A DNA stretch of 64,000 nt from Pedobacter sp. JY14-1 (lineage in GTDB: Bacteria > Bacteroidota > Bacteroidia > Sphingobacteriales > Sphingobacteriaceae): contig NZ_JARJHU010000003.1 of NCBI RefSeq assembly GCF_029269825.1, positions 596,475 through 660,474 of the forward strand. Direction: 5' to 3'. The notes under the pieces are model-generated. The model worked only from the letters and a program-made list of their open reading frames with translations, made no database searches and was not told where the DNA came from. Within the stretch, counting starts at the first letter, position 1; each line of letters starts with the position of its first letter. The position numbers and the translations under genes are program-made. This document shows positions 1-9,111 of this stretch, piece by piece.

Positions 1-435
1 CTTTGTAAGGCCGCCATCTGCATTTACGCCAAAAACTGTGAGGCTGCCACCGGAGTAATTGGCGGTAATGACATGCTTTTCGTCAGCGATGATGTAACAT
101 GGATCGTTTCCTCCGGCAGGTATTCTGTTGATGAACTTAAGCGTCCCGCTTTCGGGATCGAAAGTGAATGCGCTTGCTGAACTCTTATCTCCTGACTCGT
201 TTACGGCATAAACCAGTCTGTTTCCGGGAGCCAGGGCCAGGTAACTTGGATTGGCTACGCCTTTTGCTGTACTTCTTAATTTGAAGGCACCTGTTTCACT
301 GCCGAACTGGTAAACATAGATGCCTTCGCCTTTTCCTTCACCTGTATAGGTTCCGATCAACAGGTTATGAAATTTTTCCTGGGCAAGGGTCTGTATCGTC
401 AGTGTCATCAGCAATGAAACAAATAGCCTTCTCAT
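1..435 (-). CDS. Lactonase-family beta-propeller protein (partial, N-terminal 145 residues)
   Basis: The gene runs off the left edge, so only the first 145 codons are visible. It starts at an ATG (433-435) and opens with a signal peptide (MRRLFVSLLMTLTIQTLAQ) predicting export. The mature part shows the blade pattern of seven-bladed lactonases of the 6-phosphogluconolactonase/YkgB type: LIGTYTGEGKGEGIYVY, then VANPSYLALAPGNRLVYAVN, then NDPCYIIADEKHVITANYSG. Known members hydrolyse 6-phosphogluconolactone or related lactones, but exported Bacteroidota members may act on other sugars, so the substrate is open. It lies 16 nt downstream of the pseudouridine synthase gene on the same strand and is probably co-transcribed with it. 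Confidence 0.85.
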   Translation of the reverse strand, partial: MRRLFVSLLMTLTIQTLAQEKFHNLLIGTYTGEGKGEGIYVYQFGSETGAFKLRSTAKGVANPSYLALAPGNRLVYAVNESGDKSSASAFTFDPESGTLKFINRIPAGGNDPCYIIADEKHVITANYSGGSLTVFGVNADGGLTK

Positions 436-451
436 AAGTTGCAGTTCTTTT

Positions 452-1657
452 TTATTTGATCAGATGTTTGATCTGGATCAGCTCATGCTCATCCAGGTAG
501 CGCCACCTGCCGCGCGGAAGGTCTTTCTTGGTGAGGTTGCCATAGACTACGCGGTCGAGCTTGACCACATCGTAACCCAGATGTTCAAATATTCTCCTGA
601 CGATGCGGTTTTTGCCGCTGTGGATCTGGATGCCGATCTCTTTTTTAGATGCGCCTGTTACATACGATACCGAATCTGGTTTGATGAAGCCGTCTTCCAG
701 TTCAAGACCGAACTGAAGCTTGTTCAGGTCGCCCTGGATGAGGTTTTTGTTCAGTTCCACATGGTATATCTTGGTGATGCCGTTCTTTGGGTGAGAGAGC
801 CTGTCCGCAAGTTCGCCGTCGTTTGTCATCAATAACAGCCCGGTTGTGTTCCTGTCCAGCCGGCCTACAGGGTAGATGCGCTCCCGGCTGGCTTTTTCCA
901 CCAGGTGCATTACTGTCTTGCGTTCCTGCGGATCATCGGTAGTGGTAATATAGTCTTTTGGCTTGTTCAGCAGTACGTAGATCTTCTTCTCGCGCTTCAG
1001 TACTTCGCCATTGTACCTGATGACATCCTTTGAGGGGTCTACCTTATGGCCAAGTTCCGAAACTACTTCTCCGTTCACGGAAACCACACCTGCCGAGATC
1101 AGTTCATCAGCCTTGCGACGTGAACAGATGCCCGCATTGGAAATATAACGGTTCAGGCGGATCAGCCCGTCGTCTTTGACGGCTGTATTTTTTCGGCTCC
1201 GCAATACCGGCTTCTTGTCGGTTCTGCCGGCTCTTTCCGCACGTTCCGGTCCGCCCTGATATTTTTCGCCGGGCTTAAAGTCGCCGCGCTTGTTTTTAAA
1301 ACCTGGTTTTGAGTAGGAATCGTTTTCCCTTTTGCGGAAGGGCCTGTTGTCGGCGAAAGCACCGCCTTCTTTCCTGTCTCCGGATTTTCTGAAAGGCTTA
1401 TCTTTGAAAGATCCGGTATCGCCATCCTTTTCCTTTCTTACAAAACCCCTGGCACTTTCACGTTGTTTTCCGCCGCGGTCGTCAAACTTGCCTTTCCGGT
1501 CTTCAAAGCTGCTCTTGTTTCCGAAACTTCCCTTGTCTCCGAAGCTGCGTTTTCCCTTAAAATCATTTGCTGAACCTGATGTTTTCCTGGTCCCTGTGTT
1601 CCTGTTTCCAGGTGTGGACTTGTCATCCCGACTTTTCCTGTTATTGTCTTTTGTCAT
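452..1657 (-). CDS. RluB/RsuA-family rRNA pseudouridine synthase with long basic N-terminal arm
   Basis: The protein has 401 residues. Residues about 165-212 form an S4 RNA-binding domain (LNRYISNAGICSRRKADEL). The catalytic domain follows, with the family motif VGRLDRNTTGLLLMTNDG, whose aspartate (about D268) is the catalytic residue, and later a HSGKNRIVRRIFEHLGY segment. Enzymes of this family convert single uridines of 16S or 23S rRNA to pseudouridine; the RluB-like end is closest by eye. The first 160 residues are a disordered-looking arm rich in Lys, Arg, Gly, Asp and Phe with repeated SFGDK/SFGNK-like units. Start is the ATG at 1655-1657, with a -7 element about 36 nt upstream. Confidence 0.93.
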   Translation of the reverse strand: MTKDNNRKSRDDKSTPGNRNTGTRKTSGSANDFKGKRSFGDKGSFGNKSSFEDRKGKFDDRGGKQRESARGFVRKEKDGDTGSFKDKPFRKSGDRKEGGAFADNRPFRKRENDSYSKPGFKNKRGDFKPGEKYQGGPERAERAGRTDKKPVLRSRKNTAVKDDGLIRLNRYISNAGICSRRKADELISAGVVSVNGEVVSELGHKVDPSKDVIRYNGEVLKREKKIYVLLNKPKDYITTTDDPQERKTVMHLVEKASRERIYPVGRLDRNTTGLLLMTNDGELADRLSHPKNGITKIYHVELNKNLIQGDLNKLQFGLELEDGFIKPDSVSYVTGASKKEIGIQIHSGKNRIVRRIFEHLGYDVVKLDRVVYGNLTKKDLPRGRWRYLDEHELIQIKHLIK

Positions 1658-1693
1658 GATACGTTTTGTCCGCTAAAAAAGAATTGCGGGTTG

Positions 1694-1701
1694 CAAAGTT
1701 A
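1694..1701 (-). promoter_or_regulatory. Predicted -7 element TAACTTTG for the pseudouridine synthase gene
   Basis: On the minus strand the sequence is TAACTTTG, a full match to the Bacteroidota TAnnTTTG element. No TTG lies at the usual 17-23 nt distance; the nearest TTTG is only about 14 nt upstream, so the -33 half is weak. Confidence 0.5.
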
Positions 1702-1789
1702 GGCAAAATTTCGGGCAAAAAGAGGGGTCGTCAGAATCGGCCTTTACGGTATGTTCAGGGCCGGTTTTTATGCTTTGTTTTGTAAATGC

Positions 1790-1820
1790 TTGGTAATTAA
1801 CAATATATGTTGTATGTTTG
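1790..1820 (+). promoter_or_regulatory. Predicted promoter of the lytic transglycosylase gene
   Basis: TTG at 1790-1792 and TATGTTTG at 1813-1820 are 20 nt apart, matching the Bacteroidota -33/-7 arrangement. The predicted leader is about 35 nt and carries a strong Shine-Dalgarno-like AAAGGAGGA (1849-1857), which is unusual in this phylum and decides the start at 1859. Confidence 0.6.
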
Positions 1821-1858
1821 CAGCCGTTCTTATATTGTTCACCAAAAAAAGGAGGAAA

Positions 1859-2653
1859 ATGATAAAGAAACACATCGTACGCTGTACGGTAATTTTAGTA
1901 TTACTAGTTGCAGCAGGAGTGTTTGCTTACCACATGCCCACCACAGCAAAAAGCCATTCGGAGAATGGAACCACGACACTAAAAGACACCACACAAACCA
2001 CACCAAAAGCTGCAGTTCCGCTTTCGCACATGGCGCAACTGAACTTTGCAGATGAGACCCTGCCACTGGGAGATGCCCGGGTAGAGCGAAAGATGAAGAT
2101 GGTACTTACCGCTTATACTTACGGTCGTTTACAGACGAACCGGCTGCACCGCAAGGCAGCAGAATGGTTCCCGGTCATTGAGCCGATACTGGCGGCCTAT
2201 GGTATACCTGATGATTTCAAATACATCGCCCTGGTAGAATCTGGTCTTCAGGAAGGCACATCACATAAAGGTGCATCTGGCATCTGGCAATTTATGCCGG
2301 GTACTGCACGTATTTACGGACTGAAAGTCAACAGGAAGATAGATGAACGCAAGAACCTGCGCAAGTCTACCATTGCTGCCGCTAAATACATCAAGGAACT
2401 GTATCATATTTTCGACAGCTGGACACTTGTAGCGGCGGCCTATAATGTTGGTGATGTGCATATTCAGAAGCAGATTAACAAGCAAAACCAGGACAATTAC
2501 TTTAAGCTGAAGCTGAACCGGGAAACCGGCGGGTATGTCTATAAGCTTATCTCTATGAAAGAAGTGGTAGAAAACCCTGCACGCTATGGCTACCGGCCGG
2601 CAAAGGGTCTGATTGCTTACCGTCAGGAGAACAAGTTCAAAGCATATAACTAG
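1859..2653 (+). CDS. Membrane-anchored lytic murein transglycosylase (SLT domain)
   Basis: The protein has 264 residues from the ATG at 1859, chosen because a purine-rich AGGAGG site lies just upstream and because the longer frame would start inside the promoter. A single hydrophobic segment (residues about 7-24) anchors or exports it. The SLT/goose-lysozyme-like domain follows: ALVESGLQEG contains the predicted catalytic glutamate (about E127), then GASGIWQFMPGTARIYGL and VAAAYNVGD. Such enzymes cleave the MurNAc-GlcNAc bond of peptidoglycan to give 1,6-anhydro ends. It resembles the catalytic part of MltD but has no LysM repeats. It is monocistronic or reads toward the reductase gene 52 nt downstream. 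Confidence 0.9.
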   Translation: MIKKHIVRCTVILVLLVAAGVFAYHMPTTAKSHSENGTTTLKDTTQTTPKAAVPLSHMAQLNFADETLPLGDARVERKMKMVLTAYTYGRLQTNRLHRKAAEWFPVIEPILAAYGIPDDFKYIALVESGLQEGTSHKGASGIWQFMPGTARIYGLKVNRKIDERKNLRKSTIAAAKYIKELYHIFDSWTLVAAAYNVGDVHIQKQINKQNQDNYFKLKLNRETGGYVYKLISMKEVVENPARYGYRPAKGLIAYRQENKFKAYN

Positions 2654-2705
2654 GAATAAGGAATTGTACTGGCACATCTGTTCATAATTTGCTATTTTGA
2701 GCGCA

Positions 2706-3758
2706 ATGGAACAGATGAGCTTACGCATTGCTGAACTCAGGCGAAGTCCTGGAGATACCCTGATCATTGTTTTTGATACGGAGGGTAATAAACAGCCCGC
2801 ATATCTTGCCGGACAGTTCATTACCCTGGTATTTGATCTGCAGGGCAGGGAAGTCAGACGTTCATATTCTCTTTGCAGTTCACCCGTTACCGGAGAGCCG
2901 CTGTCGATTGCTATCAAGCGCATTGAAAATGGTGAGATTTCACGGCTGTTGCACCACCGTACTGCGGTGGGGGATGTGTTGAAGGCACTGCCGCCTAATG
3001 GACAATTTACCTATGTACCGGCGCCGGAACTGCAACGGACAGTATTCCTTTTTGCAGCTGGAGTAGGCATTACGCCGCTGTTCTCTATCATCAAGACAGC
3101 GCTTGCAGCTGAGGGCAAGTCTAAGCTCGTGCTGGTGTACAGCAGCCGCTCCGTTGACGACACCCTTTTCTATGATGAACTCAACAATCTGGAAGCACGA
3201 TATCCGGGGAGGTTGAAACTAATTTATGTGTCCAGCCAGAGTAAAAACCTGATGACTGCGCGGCTTAACGTCTTCCTGATCGAGAAGATCGTAAATGAAG
3301 AACTGGAATACAGCCGTGAGGAGGCGTTGTTCTATACGTGCGGACCTATCGACTATATGGTGTCCTGCCGCATTACCCTGTTAAAGCTAGGCTTCAGCAT
3401 CAGCCAGATCAGACGTGAAACTTTTGTGCTGCCGGAAGACGAACAGGACGACGACGATACCACAGAAAAGGCAGTTAAAGATACCCGTACTTACACTGTA
3501 CAGCTTAAAATACGGGGAGAAGTATACGGTATCCGGGTGCCTTATAACCGTACTATCCTGCAGGTTGCCCTGGATTCTGGTATTGACCTGCCTTACAGTT
3601 GCCGCTCGGGTATATGCAGTACCTGTACCGCAACCTGTACCAGCGGGCATGTACGTATGGATTACAATGAAGTGCTGATCGATGAGGAGGTCGCGGCGGG
3701 AAGGGTCCTTGTCTGCACCGGGCACCCCACTGAAGATGGAACTACGATACAGTGGTAA
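2706..3758 (+). CDS. FAD/NAD(P)H oxidoreductase with C-terminal 2Fe-2S ferredoxin domain (PaaE-like)
   Basis: The 350-residue protein starts at the ATG at 2706; an upstream in-frame TTG overlaps a -7-like TATTTTG and is rejected. Domains in order: FAD-binding barrel with RRSYSLCSSP, NAD(P)-binding domain with FAAGVGITPLFSII and YTCGPIDYM, an acidic linker (DEQDDDD), and a plant-type ferredoxin domain with PYSCRSGICSTC and a fourth cysteine in VLVCTGHP. The order FNR-ferredoxin matches the reductase of ring-hydroxylating and phenylacetyl-CoA epoxidase systems. No paa genes are nearby, so its electron acceptor is unknown and the specific name PaaE should not be assumed. Confidence 0.87.
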   Translation: MEQMSLRIAELRRSPGDTLIIVFDTEGNKQPAYLAGQFITLVFDLQGREVRRSYSLCSSPVTGEPLSIAIKRIENGEISRLLHHRTAVGDVLKALPPNGQFTYVPAPELQRTVFLFAAGVGITPLFSIIKTALAAEGKSKLVLVYSSRSVDDTLFYDELNNLEARYPGRLKLIYVSSQSKNLMTARLNVFLIEKIVNEELEYSREEALFYTCGPIDYMVSCRITLLKLGFSISQIRRETFVLPEDEQDDDDTTEKAVKDTRTYTVQLKIRGEVYGIRVPYNRTILQVALDSGIDLPYSCRSGICSTCTATCTSGHVRMDYNEVLIDEEVAAGRVLVCTGHPTEDGTTIQW

Positions 3759-3855
3759 TATCCGTGGTAAAAGAAAACATCAGCATGTAAATTCTGTTCC
3801 GATATACAGTAAAGTGGAACTTTTTTGAGAACTTTCGGTCCTTTTTTAAAAAAAT

Positions 3856-6699
3856 ATGAGCAATAATACCATAGACCTGGGCGAGCAAAAAGATGTAGAA
3901 GTGTACGGTGCCCGGGTACACAACCTTAAAGATATCGATGTTTCTTTTCCGCGTAACCAACTGGTCGTGATCACCGGTCTTAGCGGAAGTGGTAAATCCT
4001 CTCTGGCCTTTGATACAATTTATGCGGAAGGACAGCGGCGGTATATGGAAACTTTCAGCGCTTACTCGCGCCAGTTCATGGGTGGTATGGAGAGGCCCGA
4101 TGTCGATAAGGTGTCTGGTCTTAGCCCCGTTATCGCGATAGAGCAAAAGACGACCAGTAAGAACCCCCGGTCTACTGTTGGGACCATTACGGAGATTTAC
4201 GATTTCATGCGCCTGCTCTATGCGCGTACCGCAGATGCTTATTCCTATAATACCGGAGAAAAGATGGAACGGATGAGCGAGGACCAGATACTGGATAACA
4301 TTTTTAAAAAATTCGGGGGTGTGGCTGTTAATATCCTGGCACCGGTTGTCAAGGGGCGAAAAGGCCATTACCGGGAGTTATTTGAACAGATCCGCAAGCA
4401 AGGTTATGTCAAGGTGCGCATAGATGGAGAGATACAGGACCTTGTACCTAAAATGCAGGTGGACCGGTATAAGATCCATGACATTGAGATCGTGGTTGAC
4501 CGCTTACTGATCGACCGGAAAGATATCAAGCGTTTGCAGGATTCTCTGCAAACTGCCATGCGCCTGGGCAAGGGTGTCATCAAGATCAGTGATAAGGAAA
4601 ATAATGTTTCTCATTTCAGCCGTTTTCTGATGTGCCCTACGACGGGTATCTCTTATGACGAGCCGCAACCGAACAGTTTTTCCTTCAACTCACCTTACGG
4701 GGCTTGCGAAAACTGCGATGGCCTTGGCTATATCTTTGTCATTGACCGGAGTTCTGTGATTCCCAACCCCAAGCTGAGTATTATGAACGGAGGGCTTGCG
4801 CCCCTGGGCGAATACAGGGACATATGGGTCTTCCAAGTGTTGAAGGCTCTTGCTAAAAAATATAACTTTTCGTTGTCTACACCGATTGAGAAGCTGGGTG
4901 ATCCTAATATTGATATTATCCTGAACGGTACAGAAGAACTGCTGACAGTGGCTGTAGAGCACAATAAGTGGAATGTACAGAATTACCAGATTAACTTCGA
5001 CGGTATCATTAAACTGCTGGAGGAACAGCAGGAACGCAGGGGGGAAGGAGCAGTAGATGATATGGAGGCGTTCCGTAAGCTCAAAACCTGCCCTGTCTGT
5101 AATGGTGCCCGATTGAAGAAGGACAGCCTGCATTTTAAGATCGACGGCAAGAATATCTTTGAGCTGGCTGAAATGGATATTAACGGGTTAAGGGATTGGT
5201 ATACCGACCTGGAAAGCAGGTTGTCGGAACGTCAGCGTACTATTGCTAAAGAAATCCTGAAGGAGATCAGGGCCAGGCTGGGCTTTCTCAGCGATGTGGG
5301 GCTCAATTACCTGTCGCTGGACCGTACTGCCCGTACGCTCTCAGGAGGTGAGGCGCAACGCATCCGGCTGGCGACGCAGATCGGTTCCCAACTGATGAAT
5401 GTCATGTATATCCTCGATGAGCCTAGTATAGGTTTGCACCAGAGAGACAACGAGCGCCTCATCAACGCGCTGAAAAACCTGCGTGACCTGGGCAATACTG
5501 TTCTGGTTGTGGAACACGATAAAGATATGATCCTGGAAGCTGACCATGTCATCGACGTAGGGCCTGCGGCCGGTGTCCATGGTGGCCGGATCGTTGCGGA
5601 AGGTACGCCTGATCAGATCCTCCTGTCGGATACGCTTACTGCCGCTTATCTAAACGGCCGCAAAGCGATAGAAGTACCTAAGAAGCGTCGCAAAGGCAAC
5701 GGGCATAAACTGTCTATCATAAAGGCCAGCGGCCACAATCTTAAGGATGTTTCCGTAGATTTCCCCCTGGGTAAGTTCATCGCCGTGACAGGTGTTTCCG
5801 GCAGTGGCAAATCCAGCCTGATCACCGAAACTTTATATCCAATCCTCAACCATCATTTCTTCAGGGCTAAAAAGCATCCGCTTCCGTATGAAAAGATCAA
5901 CGGGTTGAAGGATATTGATAAGGTGATTGAGATTGACCAGACTCCTATCGGCCGTACGCCGAGGTCTAACCCGTCTACCTATACCGGGGTGTTCTCTGAC
6001 ATCCGGAATCTTTTCGTTCAACTGCCCGAAGCCAAGATCAGGGGCTATAAGCCTGGCCGCTTTTCTTTCAATGTGAAAGGCGGACGTTGTGAAACCTGTC
6101 AGGGTGCAGGTATGAAAGTTATTGAAATGAACTTCCTGCCGGATGTACAGGTGCCCTGCGAAGAATGCGGTGGTAAACGTTATAACCGCGAGACACTTGA
6201 GGTACGGTATAAAGGTAAGTCGATCAGCGATGTGCTGGATATGAGTATTGAGGATGCTTGTGACTTTTTCGAGAATATGCCGGTCATCTACCGCAAGATC
6301 AAGACGCTGAAAGATGTGGGACTGGGTTATATTACGCTTGGCCAGTCTTCCATTACCTTATCGGGTGGAGAGGCGCAAAGGGTAAAACTGGCTACGGAAC
6401 TTTCCAAGAAGGATACCGGCAAGACTTTCTATATCCTGGATGAGCCGACAACGGGCCTGCACTTTGAAGATATTAATGTATTGCTGGGTGTACTCAATGA
6501 GCTGGTGGACCGGGGCAATACGGTACTGGTGATCGAACATAACCTTGACGTGGTAAAGGTGGCCGACTGGGTGATCGATCTGGGTGAAGAGGGCGGTGCT
6601 GGTGGAGGCAGGATCATTTTTGAAGGAACTCCGGAGGGCCTCATACAGAACCCCATCAGTCTTACGGGTAAATTTTTAAAGAAGGAGATGGGAGTTTAG
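3856..6699 (+). CDS. uvrA: Excinuclease ABC subunit A
   Basis: The 947-residue protein has the full two-ABC layout of UvrA, the damage-recognition ATPase of nucleotide excision repair that loads UvrB. The first ATPase has Walker [10 protein letters not shown] and signature [19 protein letters not shown]; the second has GVSGSGKSS and [18 protein letters not shown]. Zinc sites are visible as CENCDG with CPVCNG, and CETCQG with CEECGG. The start ATG at 3856 is followed directly by the canonical N-terminus ([14 protein letters not shown]). Length is normal for Bacteroidota. The next gene starts 22 nt downstream and may share the transcript. Confidence 0.98.
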   Translation: MSNNTIDLGEQKDVEVYGARVHNLKDIDVSFPRNQLVVITGLSGSGKSSLAFDTIYAEGQRRYMETFSAYSRQFMGGMERPDVDKVSGLSPVIAIEQKTTSKNPRSTVGTITEIYDFMRLLYARTADAYSYNTGEKMERMSEDQILDNIFKKFGGVAVNILAPVVKGRKGHYRELFEQIRKQGYVKVRIDGEIQDLVPKMQVDRYKIHDIEIVVDRLLIDRKDIKRLQDSLQTAMRLGKGVIKISDKENNVSHFSRFLMCPTTGISYDEPQPNSFSFNSPYGACENCDGLGYIFVIDRSSVIPNPKLSIMNGGLAPLGEYRDIWVFQVLKALAKKYNFSLSTPIEKLGDPNIDIILNGTEELLTVAVEHNKWNVQNYQINFDGIIKLLEEQQERRGEGAVDDMEAFRKLKTCPVCNGARLKKDSLHFKIDGKNIFELAEMDINGLRDWYTDLESRLSERQRTIAKEILKEIRARLGFLSDVGLNYLSLDRTARTLSGGEAQRIRLATQIGSQLMNVMYILDEPSIGLHQRDNERLINALKNLRDLGNTVLVVEHDKDMILEADHVIDVGPAAGVHGGRIVAEGTPDQILLSDTLTAAYLNGRKAIEVPKKRRKGNGHKLSIIKASGHNLKDVSVDFPLGKFIAVTGVSGSGKSSLITETLYPILNHHFFRAKKHPLPYEKINGLKDIDKVIEIDQTPIGRTPRSNPSTYTGVFSDIRNLFVQLPEAKIRGYKPGRFSFNVKGGRCETCQGAGMKVIEMNFLPDVQVPCEECGGKRYNRETLEVRYKGKSISDVLDMSIEDACDFFENMPVIYRKIKTLKDVGLGYITLGQSSITLSGGEAQRVKLATELSKKDTGKTFYILDEPTTGLHFEDINVLLGVLNELVDRGNTVLVIEHNLDVVKVADWVIDLGEEGGAGGGRIIFEGTPEGLIQNPISLTGKFLKKEMGV

Positions 6700-6721
6700 G
6701 TTCATTTCATATACTTTCTCT

Positions 6722-7660
6722 ATGAGGTTATTCTTAAATAAGTATCTTCCCGATGCCTCTGCTCCAAGTGATATTGAAGTGGCTGAGGGACTGGCTGCGG
6801 GGACCGGATTTTTCCTGGTGAAGGAGGTTGATATTTCCGGACTTATTAGACCAAGGGATCTTTTCAGTCATAAAGGCACATATGGTCATGCCCTGATCGT
6901 CGCAGGGGCAACTGATACGATGGGTGCAGCCCTGCTTGCTGCCAGCGGCTGTATCCATGCGGGTGCAGGTCTTACGACAGTCAGCATACCTGAAAGCGGC
7001 CTTACCGCGCTCAATACCCTATTGCCTGAAGCGATGTTTACAGGCAGAGATGGATTGGGTGAGCCTGAAGCTTTCGAGAGATACAATGCGATTGCGGTCG
7101 GCCCGGGCATGAAACTCGCTGACGATATAAGTAATGAGGACGCAAATCTGTTTCAAGCCCTTTATCAGTTAAAAAAAAAGCCGGCGATAGTCATTGATGC
7201 AGAAGCGCTCCGTGAAATGGCCGTGAACAGAAACATGTTCAATGTGATGAGTAGCGGCAACATCCTTACTCCACATATGAGGGAATTTGACCGTCTTTTT
7301 GGCGAACACAAAACCTGGTGGGAGCGCATACAAACAGCATTGGATACTGCAGAACAGAAGAAATGTGTCATTGTACTGAAAAACAGATACACGTTTATCG
7401 CGTCCCCCGAAAGACGCTTGCTCATTAATCCTACCGGAAACCCTGCGATGGCACAAGGAGGTATGGGCGATGTCCTTACCGGAATCATTGCAGGATATCT
7501 CGCACAGGGGTACTCCGCGCTTAACGCGACTATGCTCGGCTGCTTTTTTCATGGTCTGGCAGGTGATGACCTGGCAACAAAGCAGTTCAATGTAACCGCC
7601 TCCCAAGTAGCTGCGCAACTGCCAGGAACTGTGAGGAAATTTCTTAAGGAAGTTAATTAA
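6722..7660 (+). CDS. nnrD: ADP-dependent NAD(P)HX dehydratase, stand-alone (no epimerase domain)
   Basis: The 312-residue protein carries the ribokinase-like NnrD/CARKD fold that dehydrates the S form of damaged NAD(P)H hydrates. Diagnostic motifs are RDLFSHKGTYGHALIVAG, VGPGMKL, ILTPHMREFDRL and the nucleotide site NPAMAQGGMGDVLTGIIAG. In many bacteria this domain is fused behind the NnrE epimerase. Here the first 55 residues contain only what looks like the inter-domain linker, and the 22 nt to uvrA leave no room for the epimerase. The gene converges on the anti-sigma gene with a 6-nt gap and no terminator between them. Confidence 0.92.
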   Translation: MRLFLNKYLPDASAPSDIEVAEGLAAGTGFFLVKEVDISGLIRPRDLFSHKGTYGHALIVAGATDTMGAALLAASGCIHAGAGLTTVSIPESGLTALNTLLPEAMFTGRDGLGEPEAFERYNAIAVGPGMKLADDISNEDANLFQALYQLKKKPAIVIDAEALREMAVNRNMFNVMSSGNILTPHMREFDRLFGEHKTWWERIQTALDTAEQKKCVIVLKNRYTFIASPERRLLINPTGNPAMAQGGMGDVLTGIIAGYLAQGYSALNATMLGCFFHGLAGDDLATKQFNVTASQVAAQLPGTVRKFLKEVN

Positions 7661-7666
7661 TTATGG

Positions 7667-8503
7667 TTAGATAGATACGTTGCCTGCAACGATCATCTTG
7701 TCGAGGGTAGGTGTCGGGCTTCCGCCTTTTTTTTCCAGTGTTACGGCGAAAGTCTGGGCGCCCGCAATATCTTTCATGTTTACCAGGATTTTGGAGTGGT
7801 CTTTTCTGACATCAAATACACCCAGGTCTACCGGTTTTCCGTTGACTAATGCCCAGAGCTGATACTGATGTATATTATCATTGGCCGGAAGTACGGTTTT
7901 GGAATTGTCCATCATGACATGTTTTCCGCTTACATGCCAATATACCATCATGCTGGCTTTCGGGTCCATCGCCGTACCCGCAAGCTTCACGGCCTTCCAG
8001 TCAGGGTCTGACTTCATGTCCGCTATTTTTCTAAGGTCTTCGTTCTCAGACCTCATATAGTTTACCGTGCTGGTGTATTTCTGATTGTTTACGCTTAGCT
8101 CAGCAATCTGGTCCTTTGCGGTTCTGAGCGCATTACGTGTGGAAAATAGGGCTGCTACACTAATGGCCAACAACGCGATGCATGCAGCCAAAGCAAAGCG
8201 CAATGTCCTGATCTTTTGTTGATTGTTTATTTCACTTGCAAGCGGAGATACAGGCAGGGTTATTCTGGTTGCCGGATCAAGGCTGATGTGTGACATTATT
8301 TTTTCTCCCAGCTTTTCGGAAGGAGATACCGCGTGCAATAAAGCATATTGTTCCATGGCAATTTCAATCGCTTCCAGCTCCTGTTTCACTTCAGGATACT
8401 TTGCCGCCATTGACTCTACCTCAGCTTGTTCCTGCGCATTCAGCTGCCCAAGAACAAAGAGTTCAAGTATGCCAGATTCTATATATACTCTTGCTTCTTC
8501 CAC
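7667..8503 (-). CDS. RskA-type membrane anti-sigma factor
   Basis: The 278-residue protein has a cytoplasmic N-terminal part (ESGILELFVLGQLNAQEQ), one transmembrane helix at about 101-120 (LRFALAACIALLAISVAALF), a short coiled region and an extracytoplasmic RskA domain (YQLWALVNGKPVDLGVF). Proteins of this kind hold the partner ECF sigma factor at the membrane and release it on proteolysis. No zinc-finger HxxxCxxC is present, in keeping with SigK/RskA types. The start codon is GTG (8501-8503), one nucleotide after the stop of the sigma gene, so translation is probably coupled. Confidence 0.85.
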   Translation of the reverse strand: MEEARVYIESGILELFVLGQLNAQEQAEVESMAAKYPEVKQELEAIEIAMEQYALLHAVSPSEKLGEKIMSHISLDPATRITLPVSPLASEINNQQKIRTLRFALAACIALLAISVAALFSTRNALRTAKDQIAELSVNNQKYTSTVNYMRSENEDLRKIADMKSDPDWKAVKLAGTAMDPKASMMVYWHVSGKHVMMDNSKTVLPANDNIHQYQLWALVNGKPVDLGVFDVRKDHSKILVNMKDIAGAQTFAVTLEKKGGSPTPTLDKMIVAGNVSI

Positions 8504-8504
8504 T

Positions 8505-9056
8505 TTAGTTAAAATACTTTCTTAGTTCCCCAACAGCCATTCGGATACGAGTCTTTACTGTACCAAGGGGTAAATTCAGTTCCTCTGCGGCTTCTACGTG
8601 TGTATATCCCTTAAAATATACCATGTCCAGTACAGTTCTGTATTCCGGTTTCAGTGAGTTTACCATCTCCTTTATCCCTAGCAGATCCGCATTAAATGTA
8701 ATCTCCTTCTGCGAATCAATGAAATCTACGTTATTTTCGATATCCTGGTTTTTTACGGCATTCCGGAAATCTCTGGAGCGGACTTTATCAATGGAAAGGT
8801 TGCGGGCAATGTTCATCATCCAGGTAAACAGACGGCCTTTACTGCTATCATAGGAAGCCGCAGAATGCCATATTTTTACAAATGTTTCCTGCAGGAGATC
8901 TTCGGCCAGCTCAGTTTGGGGTATAATTCTTGAAATAATACCCATTAATGCACCCGAATACATTTCATATAATGTCCTGACAGCAGTGGTGTCCTGACTT
9001 TTTAGTTTGCTGACAAGCTCGTCTTCGGAGATTGATATTTTTTTTGCGGGTGCCAA
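8505..9056 (-). CDS. ECF RNA polymerase sigma factor (SigK-like)
   Basis: The 183-residue protein shows sigma region 2 (LAEDLLQETFVKIWHSAASY, then MMNIARNLSIDKVRS) and region 4 with a helix-turn-helix (GYTHVEAAEELNLPLGTVKT). It has no long region 3, as expected of an ECF sigma. The likely start is TTG at 9054-9056, because the first ATG in frame falls inside region 2. It is followed by its predicted RskA-type anti-sigma factor. The stimulus cannot be read from the sequence. Confidence 0.88.
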   Translation of the reverse strand: MAPAKKISISEDELVSKLKSQDTTAVRTLYEMYSGALMGIISRIIPQTELAEDLLQETFVKIWHSAASYDSSKGRLFTWMMNIARNLSIDKVRSRDFRNAVKNQDIENNVDFIDSQKEITFNADLLGIKEMVNSLKPEYRTVLDMVYFKGYTHVEAAEELNLPLGTVKTRIRMAVGELRKYFN

Positions 9057-9111
9057 TACCTAGCGAATATACGCAAAGAACAACAAGATCAAAATAGATT
9101 TTGTTTTCCCC

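Noticed and set aside
1751..1858. Longer start for the lytic transglycosylase
   Set aside because: The extension overlaps the promoter, while AGGAGG directly precedes the ATG at 1859.
2261..2923. 220-codon minus-strand frame over the transglycosylase end and reductase start
   Set aside because: It spans two real genes and their intergenic promoter without any family motif.
2706..3758. Phenylacetate degradation locus
   Set aside because: Only the PaaE-like reductase is present; no paaABCD or other pathway genes nearby.
3742..4368. 208-codon minus-strand frame over the uvrA start
   Set aside because: Antisense to the UvrA Walker A region; no independent support.
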